A stretch of DNA of 64,000 nucleotides from CAUZIB01 sp963578805 (GTDB lineage: Bacteria; Acidobacteriota; Vicinamibacteria; Vicinamibacterales; UBA8438): the NCBI GenBank assembly GCA_963578805.1, contig CAUZDY010000013.1:4073-68072 (forward strand). The letters are read 5' to 3'. Shown one piece after another: positions 34,022 through 43,274 of this stretch (positions within the stretch are counted from its first letter, which is position 1; each line of letters begins with the position of its first letter). Under the pieces are notes generated by a model. That model did no database searches. It saw only the letters and a program-made list of their open reading frames with translations, and was not told the origin of the DNA. The position numbers and the translations under genes were made by a program.

Positions 34022-35653
34022 CTAATTTTTGAGCCCAAACGTGTAGACGACGTTTCCGGCCGCAATTGTGACGTACTGCTGACCATTGACCGAAAATGAC
34101 ATCGGTGCCGCGTGCACCCGCCCGCCCAGCTGTATATGCCAGAGCTCCTGCCCGCTGACTGCATCGAGCGCGAAGAAGTACCCGTCGACTCCGCCGCTGA
34201 AGACCAGGTCACCGGCCGTCGTCAATAGGCCGGCTGTGGCTCTCGGCTGCAGAGGAAACTCCCATCGGATGTCACCCGTCCGAGGGTCGATGGCGCGGAT
34301 CGCGCTGTGATAGGCATCTTGCGGAAGGATGTTTTCGCCACCTCCGCCGGTGAACCGCTCACCCTCGACATAGTCCTCATCCCGCTTGAAAAACTTCTGC
34401 TCAGAGTCGTAGGCGTTGACGTAGAAGAGCTCCGTTCGAGGGCTGTAGGCTGGTGACCACCAGTTGGTGGCACCTCCAACCGATGGGGAGACCACTACGC
34501 CGTCCTCGGTGGGCGACGTATTGGGTATCCGTATCGGTCGACCGTTCTCGTCCAGGCCTTCTGCCCATGTTTGTTTTGCGAACGGTTTACCTATCAGGAA
34601 CTCACCGGTCTCACGGTCGAGCGTGTAATAGAACGCGTTGCGGTTGGCCCACATCATCACCTTCCGCATCTCGCCGTCGAATTCAAGGTCGGCTAGGATC
34701 GGAACCTGGATGGCGTCCCAATCGTGCACGTCATGGGGGGTAAACTGGAAGTACCACTCGAGTTCCCCGGTATTGCCGTTCAGGGCCAGTGCCGAATCGG
34801 AGTAGAGGTTGTCACCCATCCGGACATCACCGTTCCAGTCAGGTCCTGGATTTCCGGTGCCCCAGTAGACCATGTCGAGGTCAGCGTCATAAGACCCGGT
34901 AATCCAGCTCGCCGATCCGCCCGTGCGCCAGGAATCTCCTGCCCACGTGCGGTTATCGGGATGATCGGGTCCGGGAATCGTGTCGGCCCGCCATTCGCGT
35001 TCACCGGTTTCTGCGTTATATGAGTCGATAAAACCACGGATCCCGAACTCGCCACCGGCAATGCCGGTTATTACCTGGTCTTTGACGATCAGGGGTGCGG
35101 CCGTCTTGCTATAGCCTGCCCTGTAGTCGGCGACCTCCCTGTCCCACATCAGGTTGCCGGTGCGGGCATCGATGCCGACGAGGTGGGCCTCCAAGGTGCT
35201 CATGTACAGCGTTTCGCCAAGAATGGCAACGCCGCGATTGTTTCGGCCGCAGCAGATTCGCAGGTCCTCAGGTAGCTCGTGCTCGTACCGCCAGTATGGT
35301 CGCCCGGTTACGGCGTCGACCGCCATTAGGTTACTCGGCGCCTCGGTGATGAACATGACGCCGTCGACGACCAGGGGTACCGTTTCAGCTCGGTCGATTT
35401 CTGGAATTTGATAGGCCCACTTCAGTTCGAGTCCACTAGTATTCCGATTGTTGATTTGGTCGAGCCCGCTGTACCGCTGGCTGTCCAGTGTGCCGGAGTA
35501 CATTAGCCAGTTCTCGGGCTCATCAGCGGCGTTGACTAGTCGTTCCCAGGTCACAGGTGAAAACGCTGGTGCCATGCCGTCAGCGCTCGGCTCCTGGCCA
35601 ATCACCAGTTGTGCAGAGGCGAATAGTACGACAATGAGCGCAAGCTGTTTCAT
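34022..35653 (-). CDS. PQQ-dependent alcohol dehydrogenase-type quinoprotein
   Basis: A 543-residue periplasmic protein with a signal peptide (residues about 1-20) and an eight-bladed propeller of tryptophan-docking repeats. The vicinal disulfide C-C in R-I-C-C-G-R-N-N near residue 130 is diagnostic of PQQ alcohol dehydrogenases. Y-W-G-T-G-N-P-G-P-D-W-N near residue 263 and the Asp in W-A-N-R-N-A-F-Y-Y-T-L-D match catalytic and calcium-site regions. The substrate (alcohol or aldehyde) is not determinable. It lacks a fused cytochrome domain; the dihaem cytochrome gene upstream overlaps its start by four bases and is the likely electron acceptor. PQQ synthesis genes are not in the window. Confidence 0.88.
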   Translation of the reverse strand: MKQLALIVVLFASAQLVIGQEPSADGMAPAFSPVTWERLVNAADEPENWLMYSGTLDSQRYSGLDQINNRNTSGLELKWAYQIPEIDRAETVPLVVDGVMFITEAPSNLMAVDAVTGRPYWRYEHELPEDLRICCGRNNRGVAILGETLYMSTLEAHLVGIDARTGNLMWDREVADYRAGYSKTAAPLIVKDQVITGIAGGEFGIRGFIDSYNAETGEREWRADTIPGPDHPDNRTWAGDSWRTGGSASWITGSYDADLDMVYWGTGNPGPDWNGDVRMGDNLYSDSALALNGNTGELEWYFQFTPHDVHDWDAIQVPILADLEFDGEMRKVMMWANRNAFYYTLDRETGEFLIGKPFAKQTWAEGLDENGRPIRIPNTSPTEDGVVVSPSVGGATNWWSPAYSPRTELFYVNAYDSEQKFFKRDEDYVEGERFTGGGGENILPQDAYHSAIRAIDPRTGDIRWEFPLQPRATAGLLTTAGDLVFSGGVDGYFFALDAVSGQELWHIQLGGRVHAAPMSFSVNGQQYVTIAAGNVVYTFGLKN

Positions 35654-36534
35654 TGGTTCCTCCTTATGTCTGACGGTCGAACACTCGAGCGTATCGAGTC
35701 TTTCCGAAGCGAGAAAAGATATGCAACGAGGTCGTCGATCTCTCCCGCAGTCAGTGTCTGTTCATAGCTTGGCATGGTGGACTCTTCATTGCGTTCATAC
35801 GATCTGATCTCACTCTTCAAGAACGACCACAGGTTCTCGTCCTGATCCATGAGTCTGAGCGTGAACGTGTCTTCACCCATTCGTAGACCCTCAAGGGTCG
35901 AGCCGTCAGCGCGTGTCACTTGCACGGTCCACCACCGCGGGTTCACCTCCGCGTTCGGTGTGACGAGGTCGGACCTCAGTTCGCTGGGTCGGCGGCGCTC
36001 CGCGACACGTGACAGATCAGGACCTAGCCGGTTCCCGTCCGAGTCGATCATGTGACAGCTGGCGCAGTCACCCTTCCCCGCGTATATCTGGCGGCCGCTC
36101 GGTGCGCTTCCAGCCACGTCGAAGTCTGCGGGACTGCCGCTCAGCGAGTCGACATAGCTAACGAGTTGCCAGATCTCTTCGTCGGGTGTGCTCGGTGCGA
36201 CCGGCAGCATGGCGGTGCCACGGACGCCGTTTCTGATGACATTGAACACTCCAGTTAGTGTGCTTGCGTTGGCGAACCGTCCAGTCGTCAGGTCAGGTGC
36301 GCCCGTTTCGTCGTTTCCCCGCGCATCTTGGCCGTGGCAACGTGAACACTGCCGCAGGAAGATCCGTTCACCCATCCGTCGGTCAAATCTCGTAGTAAAC
36401 GGGTTCTCCTCGCCTGTCCCCGCCGCGTCAGTTGCTTCGGGCTCCTGAGCCACTGGGCCGACAGTCCAGCACACGACCATCACGGCCGTGAGGAGAAGTG
36501 CTTTCGTCCACTGAAACCAGGTGATCCAGTGCAT
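35650..36534 (-). CDS. Periplasmic dihaem cytochrome c
   Basis: A 294-residue protein with a signal peptide (residues about 10-30) and two cytochrome c domains. Haem sites are C63-S-R-C-H67 and C157-A-S-C-H161. Likely distal methionines are M109 (G-T-A-M-L-P) and one in S-T-M-P-S-Y near residue 256. The second domain has the long insertion seen in cytochromes of the heme-binding-domain family that accompany dehydrogenases. An AAGGAG site six bases before the ATG at 36534 fixes the start. It probably passes electrons from the coupled quinoprotein to the terminal oxidase. Confidence 0.9.
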   Translation of the reverse strand: MHWITWFQWTKALLLTAVMVVCWTVGPVAQEPEATDAAGTGEENPFTTRFDRRMGERIFLRQCSRCHGQDARGNDETGAPDLTTGRFANASTLTGVFNVIRNGVRGTAMLPVAPSTPDEEIWQLVSYVDSLSGSPADFDVAGSAPSGRQIYAGKGDCASCHMIDSDGNRLGPDLSRVAERRRPSELRSDLVTPNAEVNPRWWTVQVTRADGSTLEGLRMGEDTFTLRLMDQDENLWSFLKSEIRSYERNEESTMPSYEQTLTAGEIDDLVAYLFSLRKDSIRSSVRPSDIRRNQ

Positions 36535-36727
36535 GACGTACTCCTTTATGCAAAGCCCGACGACTGACTCATCGCTGGGCAAAAACGATTCGCGGCATTA
36601 TATCGCCGTCGGTGAATCCGAGGCAGTCCCAAATCTTCTGGATTAGGCCGTGCACCTTTCTAACCATATCGCGGTGGAATCTGCCGGTCGAGCGCTGTCG
36701 TTCTTATCCCTAGTCGGGTTCACTTTG

Positions 36728-36976
36728 CTATATGCCGCCCAATGCGGTCGACATGAACAGGTCACGCACGAGTCGGAGGCCAAAGAGCAGCACTAACGGC
36801 GAGAAATCAAGCCCGCCCATATCCGGAAGGATTTGTCGAATCGGATCCAGTAGTGGCTCGGTTAACCCCTTTAGAACATTGACGATGGGGTGGTTTGGTG
36901 GAATCTGAAACCACGAGACTATGACTGCCGCGAAGACAACCAGCGAATAGAGATCCAGGAGCTGGACGAGGATCAC
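36728..36976 (-). CDS. YggT family membrane protein
   Basis: An 82-residue protein with two transmembrane helices (about residues 5-23 and 58-78). The family core L-T-E-P-L-L-D-P-I-R-Q-I-L-P and D-F-S-P-L-V-L-L-F lies between them. YggT proteins occur near proC and cell-division genes in many bacteria, and proC is in fact 1.4 kb away here on the opposite strand. The function is unclear, possibly in osmotic response or division. Confidence 0.88.
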   Translation of the reverse strand: MILVQLLDLYSLVVFAAVIVSWFQIPPNHPIVNVLKGLTEPLLDPIRQILPDMGGLDFSPLVLLFGLRLVRDLFMSTALGGI

Positions 36977-37153
36977 AAGTTCATTCTAGTCTGGGGCTCG
37001 CTCAAATTCGACGACCGATCGATACAGGGAGAGATTTGCGCGTGTCGACCCGCGGGCAGTCGGTCAATCTGTGGTGACCGAAGGAACTAATGGATGACTA
37101 GGTCGCAGGAGATGCCTATATGCGAATCGCCCCGACGATGACCCCGGTAGAAC

Positions 37154-38257
37154 TCAGCGCGGAGGTCGCACCGCGAGGTTCGAGTCAAGCTCGACGTTGA
37201 CTGTCCCGAGTCCTAAACCCTCTACCCGCGTGTATCTGACGTCGCGAATCGTGACTCGGAAGCCATCGGCCAGCGTCTCCACCGAATACGCCGGGAACCG
37301 AACCCACGCGAGGAAACCTCGGACATGAGACGCAGTCCGGGCGGCGTCGATGATCGGTCCGGTCGGTCCACGAGGAATTGGTAGTCCTGCTACTTTAAAT
37401 CGATCGGGACGAAGCCAGTTCAGTTCGAGAAAGTGATAATGGCGCTCGTCGACGACGACGATGTCTCGTACAAACGGGTTAGCGGGGAGGGGGCCGGCCA
37501 TCACCACGGACCCGATCTCTCCGCGTTGGGTCAGCCAATCGGATGCCTGGCGGGATGCGAGCCGCGAACCTGCGACCATGGCGGCGATGTACAGCGTTAG
37601 GCAGCTCAAGCCGACGGTCGCCACCCGAGGCAGTTGGTGTTGGGCTCCATTCCAGATGCGCACCCCCATGATCGCAACGAGACCAGCAACCCAGATCCAC
37701 CGTGCCGCGGCGGGGACGGCAGCGACGCCGGTCACTAGTGCGGTCACGGCGACACTTAGTATCAGCCACGCTGCGCGGCTCACCACCGACTGGGTATTCG
37801 CTAGCGCCACCGCCGCACCGATCAGCAGCCAGACCCAAGGATCAATGATGAAAAGTGCGTCACCATAGAACCATCGGCCGTCAAATGGCATGAGGAGACG
37901 GATACCATAGGTGTTGAGCCAATCGAGAAGCGGATGGGTCAGAACACCGATGTACGACAAGATGATGAGTGGCGCCGCGCGCGCTTTCGCTGGCTCGCGT
38001 CTGAGTCTCGCGAAGACGTGGTCTACGAGTACGATCAGGGCAGTTAGCACGAGCGGTAGCACCGCCAGCGCAAGCACACCGTGGGTCCATCCACGTCGGA
38101 ATCCGAGCGAGAAATCTCTTCCTATCGCTGTGCTCAGGATGTCGATATCAGGGGCATTCGCGGCGAGTATGAGCGTTGGCGTCGCCAAAGCCGTGAGCCG
38201 CCCCAATCGGGTCGCGGATAGGCTTGCGCCGACCAGGCTGTGGGCGATGGGATCCAT
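37154..38257 (-). CDS. Membrane-bound metal-dependent hydrolase, YdjM/DUF457 family
   Basis: A 367-residue membrane protein. The N-terminus D-P-I-A-H-S-L-V-G-A and the motifs A-P-D-I-D, R-G-W-T-H-G and H-P-L-L-D-W near residue 107 are the metal-ligand set of this family. About five transmembrane helices follow in the first 230 residues, then a soluble C-terminal domain of about 130 residues. The family (LexA-regulated YdjM in E. coli) has no settled substrate. Confidence 0.82.
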   Translation of the reverse strand: MDPIAHSLVGASLSATRLGRLTALATPTLILAANAPDIDILSTAIGRDFSLGFRRGWTHGVLALAVLPLVLTALIVLVDHVFARLRREPAKARAAPLIILSYIGVLTHPLLDWLNTYGIRLLMPFDGRWFYGDALFIIDPWVWLLIGAAVALANTQSVVSRAAWLILSVAVTALVTGVAAVPAAARWIWVAGLVAIMGVRIWNGAQHQLPRVATVGLSCLTLYIAAMVAGSRLASRQASDWLTQRGEIGSVVMAGPLPANPFVRDIVVVDERHYHFLELNWLRPDRFKVAGLPIPRGPTGPIIDAARTASHVRGFLAWVRFPAYSVETLADGFRVTIRDVRYTRVEGLGLGTVNVELDSNLAVRPPR

Positions 38258-38381
38258 GATTATGGCCGTGGGTCTGCTGTTGAGGAACCTGAGTCGTGGG
38301 CCGTTAATTGGGGGCAGTCACCCACCGCACTAGAATAGTCCAACCATGGGAGGCGCTATTCACGCGCGTCGAGGAGCCACC

Positions 38382-39275
38382 TTGAGAAAGAACCACGTAC
38401 TTCACGATCTCCATCTCGCATTCATCGGCGCCGGTGCAATGGGCGAGGCGATGATCGATGGGCTGCTGTCGAGACATCAACTTGGACCAGGACACATCAC
38501 GGCGAGCGATCGCCGTCGTGGTCGGCTCCGTGAGGTGCAAAACAAGTTTCATATCCACACGACCCAGGACAACCGAACCGCTGCCAAAAAAGGTCAAGTG
38601 GTTGTGCTTGCAGTGAAGCCTCAGGTACTGCCCTCGGTCTTTGATGATCTCCGAGGAAAGATCAGGAAGGACGCTCTGGTCCTGTCGATCGTGGCCGGCG
38701 CCACGATTGATTCACTCGCGGCCGGGCTCCAGCACCGCGCGATCGTTCGAACTATGCCGAACACACCCGCGCAGGTGGGTGAAGGCATGACGGTCTGGAC
38801 CGCGACCCCTGAGGTCTCTGACTCACAGCGCAAGCAGGCTCGAGCCGTCGTCGAGGCGCTCGGGCATCAGTTGTATGTGGATGACGAGCGATTCCTTGAT
38901 GTGTCAACTGCCATCAGTGGGAGCGGGCCCTCCTACGTTTTCCTACTGATGGAGGCACTCATCGACGCTGCTGTGCACTTGGGTCTCTCGCGGGCGGATT
39001 CGCGAGAGCTTGTCGTGCAGACGATACGGGGATCGGCTATTTTTGCCCAGCGTTCGCAGTTGCACCCTGCTGAGATGAGAAACATGGTCACGTCGCCGGG
39101 AGGGACGAGTGCGGACGCTCTTTATCAGCTCGAGAAGGGGGCGTTCAGGACAGTCGTGTCGAAGGCAGTGCTGGCGGCGTATCAACGAAGCGTCGAGCTC
39201 GGTCGGCTGAATGCGGAACTTCTCGAGAAGAACCAACACCCCGCGAAGCCGAGGAACAAGAACCGGAAATCATGA
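38382..39275 (+). CDS. proC: Pyrroline-5-carboxylate reductase ProC
   Basis: A 297-residue enzyme for the last step of proline synthesis. The nucleotide-binding motif F-I-G-A-G-A-M-G-E-A lies near residue 14. The signature at the dimer helix is present: S-G-S-G-P-S-Y then E-M-R-N-M-V-T-S-P-G-G-T. The TTG at 38382 is preceded by GAGGAG at ideal distance, so I chose it over the ATG at 38346, which would add 12 residues. A ~25-residue basic tail (K-N-Q-H-P-A-K-P-R-N) extends past the usual end. Confidence 0.92.
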   Translation: MRKNHVLHDLHLAFIGAGAMGEAMIDGLLSRHQLGPGHITASDRRRGRLREVQNKFHIHTTQDNRTAAKKGQVVVLAVKPQVLPSVFDDLRGKIRKDALVLSIVAGATIDSLAAGLQHRAIVRTMPNTPAQVGEGMTVWTATPEVSDSQRKQARAVVEALGHQLYVDDERFLDVSTAISGSGPSYVFLLMEALIDAAVHLGLSRADSRELVVQTIRGSAIFAQRSQLHPAEMRNMVTSPGGTSADALYQLEKGAFRTVVSKAVLAAYQRSVELGRLNAELLEKNQHPAKPRNKNRKS

Positions 39276-39352
39276 GTCACGCTCGACGATTCTAGACTCA
39301 TGACCGACGACTATCCACGACCCCTGACCCCCGAGTCGAAAGCTTTCTCACT

Positions 39353-40615
39353 ATGTCCGTTAGTTCCATCTTTAATCTCATCGCTCTCCTGGTTACCCTT
39401 GCTGCTGTCTTTGGTTACGTCAACCATCGCTGGCTCCGTCTTCCGCACACCATCGGCCTAGTCATCATCGCCCTCGCGGTGTCGATGGTCATCTTGGCTG
39501 TTGATGCGGTGTTTCCGCAGCTCGGTCTAGAGACGAGCGTTCGCCGCACCCTGATTGATATCGATTTTAAGGACACCCTGATGAAAGGGGTCCTGAGCTT
39601 TTTGCTTTTTGCTGGTGCCCTGCACGTCGATCTCGACTCACTCCTCAGCCGACGCTGGGTCATCGGGATCCTGGCGACCGTGGGGATCCTCACGTCGACG
39701 TTAATCGTCGCCGCTCTGATGTTCTTCGGCTTTCGAATCTGCGGATTCGAGATTCCGTTGGCGTACTGCCTCGTGTTCGGTGCCCTGATCTCTCCGACCG
39801 ACCCCGTCGCGGTCATGGGGATCCTCAAGGAGGTAAAGGTCCCTGAGACGCTTAAAGCCAAAATCGCGGGGGAAAGTCTGTTCAACGATGGCGTTGGCGT
39901 TGTCCTGTTCACGGTACTCGTTTCAGTAGCGGTAGGCGGGAGCGAACACGGCGAGGTCAACCTCGGGGGTGCGGCCGAGCTCTTGGCGGTGGAGGCCATC
40001 GGAGGCATCATCCTGGGTTTAGCTGCTGGGTTCTCCGCCTATCGTGCCATGAGGACGGTCGATCAACACTCCCTCGAAGTCTTGATCACGGTATCGCTCG
40101 TGATGGCCACCTACGCGTTGGCGACGCGGCTTCATGTTTCAGGGCCACTGGCGGTTGTTGTGGCCGGTCTGTTCATCGGTAACCACGGCAAGCGCTTCGC
40201 TATGAGTCAAACCACGCGAGCGCACATCGAAACCTTTTGGTCGATGTTGGACGAGCTTCTCAACTCTCTGCTGTTCCTAGCGATCGGGTTCGAGGTGATC
40301 GCAGTGACGATCACCGGTCAGATTGTAGGCGCCGGACTGATCGCCATACTGGTCGTCTTACTGGCGAGGTTTGTGAGCGTAGCCGTTCCGATTACTTTGC
40401 TCGGGTTGCGACAGGAGTTCACAAAGGGGGCGATTCCGGTGCTGACCTGGGGTGGATTGCGCGGTGGCATCTCCGTCGCGCTCGCCCTGTCGTTGCCGCC
40501 AAGTCCGGTGAAACCGTTCTTACTCGCGACGACCTATTTCGTAGTGATTTTCTCGATCGTCGTTCAGGGGTTGACCGTTGAGCGTGTCGTTCGCGCTACG
40601 GTACGTGGTTCGTGA
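39353..40615 (+). CDS. Sodium/proton antiporter, NhaP type (CPA1)
   Basis: A 420-residue inner-membrane protein with about twelve helices. It carries the CPA1 motifs S-P-T-D-P-V-A-V near residue 145 and the ion-binding N-D pair in G-E-S-L-F-N-D-G-V-G near 173, then W-G-G-L-R-G-G-I-S-V-A near 367. There is no long cytoplasmic tail. It exchanges Na+ (or K+) for protons. The start codon ATG at 39353 opens directly into the first helix. Confidence 0.9.
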   Translation: MSVSSIFNLIALLVTLAAVFGYVNHRWLRLPHTIGLVIIALAVSMVILAVDAVFPQLGLETSVRRTLIDIDFKDTLMKGVLSFLLFAGALHVDLDSLLSRRWVIGILATVGILTSTLIVAALMFFGFRICGFEIPLAYCLVFGALISPTDPVAVMGILKEVKVPETLKAKIAGESLFNDGVGVVLFTVLVSVAVGGSEHGEVNLGGAAELLAVEAIGGIILGLAAGFSAYRAMRTVDQHSLEVLITVSLVMATYALATRLHVSGPLAVVVAGLFIGNHGKRFAMSQTTRAHIETFWSMLDELLNSLLFLAIGFEVIAVTITGQIVGAGLIAILVVLLARFVSVAVPITLLGLRQEFTKGAIPVLTWGGLRGGISVALALSLPPSPVKPFLLATTYFVVIFSIVVQGLTVERVVRATVRGS

Positions 40616-40735
40616 AATACCCGAGGATCGAATTGATGTCGAGAGACCGAGAGAGGGTCGACGACTAACAGGAGCTCCGCAAGCGTAAACCGGAGGCACG
40701 ACGGCTTTGATGTCACTGCATTGTTGTGATCTTGT

Positions 40736-41567
40736 TTACACGAGATGGAAACCGATCCACCACGCGGTCACACCGAGTAGCAGGCCTACGATACTATCGA
40801 CGGCGTAATGGTATCGGCCGAGGACTGTTGCGATCGTGATACTCGTCGCGACAATGCCAAAGACCAGTCCGAGCCTCATGTCGACGCTGGATATTGCCAG
40901 CGCCGCTGCGAATGTGACCGATGCGTGTCTGCTTGGGAACGTGTTCACCTGAACACTCGCATTATCGAGCACCTTCACGTTGAGTCGACTAAAGAAGAGA
41001 CCACGGGCATCGGCAAGGCTCACTTGTTCGAATGTTCGGGGGGGGACGGGTCTGTATCCACGGAAGCAACCCGTATGCACCGAAGCCGGCGATGAGCAGT
41101 GCGGTCCAGAAGCTGTCGGCATCGGCGCGAGCTCCCAACCAACACAGGACACCAAAGCTAGCCGGCACGAAGGGATATGCAAGTAGATATGTGAGCTCGA
41201 AGTATTCCAACACGATGCGAGGTCCCCGCGTCAAGAACTCCGTGCCCTTGAGCGTTTCAAACAGAACCTGGTCGAAGTCAAGTAGGCGTCGCTCGACGGC
41301 CGTCATCGGTCGCTCGAAGAAAAGCCCAGATAGCCAGTACCCGTGCATTAGATAAATACCAGGGATCCACTCTCGAATAATTTGCAAAGCCGGCGACGGT
41401 CGCAGTTGGGAGAGCATGACGGAAAGTCCGATACAGACCATCGAAACGGCAAGCACTCGGAGGCGGTGTCGACGCTGAAGCGGACGACGCACGGCCAGCA
41501 AGATCAAGTAGGTGAAGAACGCACAGACGATCCACTCCGCCACCCAGAATTTTGATATCTCGATCAT
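40736..41567 (-). pseudogene. PAP2-superfamily phosphatase, frameshifted in a C8 tract
   Basis: Two overlapping frames form one PAP2 protein of about 276 residues. The first (from ATG 41567) gives the N-terminal half with four helices to L-P-W-I-Q-T-R-P-P. After a run of eight C on the coding strand (41045-41038) similarity continues in another frame with F-P-S-R-H-A-S and G-R-Y-H-Y-A-V-D-S, the phosphatase motifs 2 and 3. Removing one C restores a single frame. The shift may be a sequencing error, a phase-variable switch or a true mutation. The family dephosphorylates lipid phosphates or transfers inositol phosphate. The start overlaps the preceding transporter gene (ATGA). Confidence 0.75.
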
Positions 41568-42916
41568 GGCGTCTGAGGTACCGGAGGAATGACGGCCTCC
41601 GAGGCTAATTCAGGACGGCGCCGCAGTATGTTCCAGCAAGCTGGTATCAGCCACACCGTACTCACGACTCTCGCGGACACAATTGCGACGGCGGCGGCCA
41701 CCGCTCCCACGAGGTCTAGCCAATGAATACCAACTGTCAGGATGATCGCGATGCTAGTCAGCTCGATCAAGGTGGCCCACATTGCCGATGCGTTGCGACG
41801 GGCATGCACCAGAAGGCCTCGTTGGCAGGCGAGCAGGACCGACAGGGCTGGAAGAATCACCAGAATGCGAGTCGTTACAAGGGCGAAGGCCGTCAGCTCG
41901 AGACTGAGTCCTGAGATGTTGTGGAACCAAACCACAGCTAGGGGCGTAAATGCGATGAGACCGAGACCGGTCGTGACGGAGAGTGCGAGTGCTAGAGCGA
42001 AGTTACGGATCATCGGGTAGTGTTCCCGACGTGGGCCAACCAAGGCGATGACTACCTCGAGATATGACAGTCCCAAGGAGCGGAAGATGAAAGTGAGCCC
42101 ATGGATGACCGGAAGCACCGCCAGCGATTCAAGCCCATATCGACTCTGGCCCATAAAGAACGTAACGGTCGGCTGTGACGCGAGAGCGAGCAGTGACGTT
42201 AGCGCTAGGGGCGTGTAAAAACTCAACAGCATGGGCAGACGCAGGCTGGCGAGTCGGACAGGATCGCGACGGCGTTCAAGCATACGCCGAAGCACTCCCG
42301 CGGTCATCGTACGGCTTGCCAGCGCTTCGAGGATGACGCCCGCAGACAGCGAGAGCGCTGCGATGTGCGTCCCAGGTAGCGTCGAGGTCCGGTACACGAG
42401 GAGGGCCGTCACCGACATCGTTGTCAGGCGCACAGCTGTCCCGTACGCTACGCGTTTGGTGAGCCCTGTCCGAATTAGTAAGCCTTGCCTGAAACGCCGA
42501 TACCCGATCGCGGCGGTCCACGGCAGCATCAGCACGAGACCTCCATGGGCGAGCCTCGCGACGTCGTCAGGGAGTGACAACCCAAAGGCAAGGAGTTCGA
42601 AGACGGGCGGTACGAGGATAACTAGTTGAACCAGGGTCAGCAGGGCGCTGAGGCCATACGAGAACCGGCGGAGTGCGAAATAGGATTCCCGGTCTTCCAC
42701 CAATGCCGTCGATGCGCTCATCAACATCATCACCGGTGACTCGATGATGATCGCGAAGGCGAGGGTAATTCCGAACGCAGCCAGATTGGTGACCGGGTCG
42801 TCGAGCCTTGCGATGATCGCGACGAGGTAGGGTCCCTCGACTGCCATCATTAGCCAAGTGCCAGCGAGAGGCATCCAAAAAATCAGTATTTTCCGATAGG
42901 TCAACATAGCGGCCAT
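41564..42916 (-). CDS. MATE/ANKH-like polytopic membrane transporter
   Basis: A 450-residue protein with about twelve transmembrane helices in two similar halves, the MOP-superfamily layout. The opening F-W-M-P-L-A-G-T-W-L-M-M and the glutamate in A-I-I-I-E-S-P-V-M-M resemble MATE and ANKH-type transporters rather than Wzx flippases. The substrate is unknown. It is coupled with the PAP2 phosphatase downstream through a 4-base overlap, which hints at a joint role with lipid-linked or pyrophosphate substrates. Confidence 0.7.
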   Translation of the reverse strand: MAAMLTYRKILIFWMPLAGTWLMMAVEGPYLVAIIARLDDPVTNLAAFGITLAFAIIIESPVMMLMSASTALVEDRESYFALRRFSYGLSALLTLVQLVILVPPVFELLAFGLSLPDDVARLAHGGLVLMLPWTAAIGYRRFRQGLLIRTGLTKRVAYGTAVRLTTMSVTALLVYRTSTLPGTHIAALSLSAGVILEALASRTMTAGVLRRMLERRRDPVRLASLRLPMLLSFYTPLALTSLLALASQPTVTFFMGQSRYGLESLAVLPVIHGLTFIFRSLGLSYLEVVIALVGPRREHYPMIRNFALALALSVTTGLGLIAFTPLAVVWFHNISGLSLELTAFALVTTRILVILPALSVLLACQRGLLVHARRNASAMWATLIELTSIAIILTVGIHWLDLVGAVAAAVAIVSARVVSTVWLIPACWNILRRRPELASEAVIPPVPQTP

Positions 42917-42955
42917 ACGACAGGCTGGTGGGGTCGTTTCAGGGTTGATATTTAT

Positions 42956-42970
42956 TGAGATTCAGTCTCA
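42956..42970. promoter_or_regulatory. Fur-like box 1
   Basis: A 15-base near-palindrome of 7-1-7 form, TGAGATT-C-AGTCTCA. It closely resembles Fur-family sites of the TGAGAAT-N-ATTCTCA class and lies in an AT-rich context just upstream of the promoter of the porin/flavin operon. Confidence 0.6.
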
Positions 42971-42976
42971 TTTAGC

Positions 42977-43006
42977 TTGACCGACCAAAATGGTCGGGTA
43001 TATAGT
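42977..43006 (+). promoter_or_regulatory. Promoter of the porin-flavin electron-transfer operon
   Basis: TTGACC (42977-42982) and TATAGT (43001-43006) are 18 bases apart, or TATATA (42999-43004) with 16. Between them lies a 7-bp inverted repeat, 42981-42987 with 42991-42997. The promoter is bracketed by two Fur-like boxes, a layout expected for iron repression. Transcription would start near 43012, giving a leader of about 260 bases. Confidence 0.55.
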
Positions 43007-43019
43007 TCAATCTCCTAAC

Positions 43020-43034
43020 TGAGATCCAATCTCA
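43020..43034. promoter_or_regulatory. Fur-like box 2
   Basis: A second copy of the motif, TGAGATC-C-AATCTCA, 64 bases after the first and just past the predicted transcription start. Two similar palindromes at this spacing are unlikely by chance and support regulation by a Fur-family repressor. Confidence 0.6.
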
Positions 43035-43107
43035 TTAGTGAGGTGGTTTTTAATCTCCGCAACCTGAGCTGGTCGAGATGGTCGTAAGGAGGTTAAGGAT
43101 TTTAAGT

Positions 43108-43139
43108 GGCCCACCGCATGCTGGAGCATGCGGTGGGCC
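43108..43139 (+). repeat. Long perfect hairpin in the operon leader
   Basis: A perfect 15-base-pair inverted repeat with a two-base centre (43108-43122 and 43125-43139). It is followed by a smaller hairpin with 6-bp arms (43143-43148 and 43155-43160). No U-tract follows. It lies within the predicted untranslated leader of the porin operon and could act in RNA processing, as a transcription pause, or be a small repeat element. Confidence 0.55.
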
Positions 43140-43274
43140 TAACGAACGCTCTGACGTTCGGCTTCCCCTAAAGGTCGCTTGGCGTGGTCACGTTCATAGT
43201 CATTCTATGGGTCGAAGTCATGCCGTGCAACCGGCACAGAAACGTTAGGTGTGACCTTGTTTGACGTTAGTGAA

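Noticed and set aside
43137..43250. Integron attC-like site: GCCTAAC at the left and GTTAGGT at the right, 112 bases apart
   Set aside because: The outer repeats fit the RYYYAAC/GTTRRRY pattern, but the two halves do not pair beyond seven bases, no second attC or integrase is present, and the orientation relative to genes does not suit a cassette.
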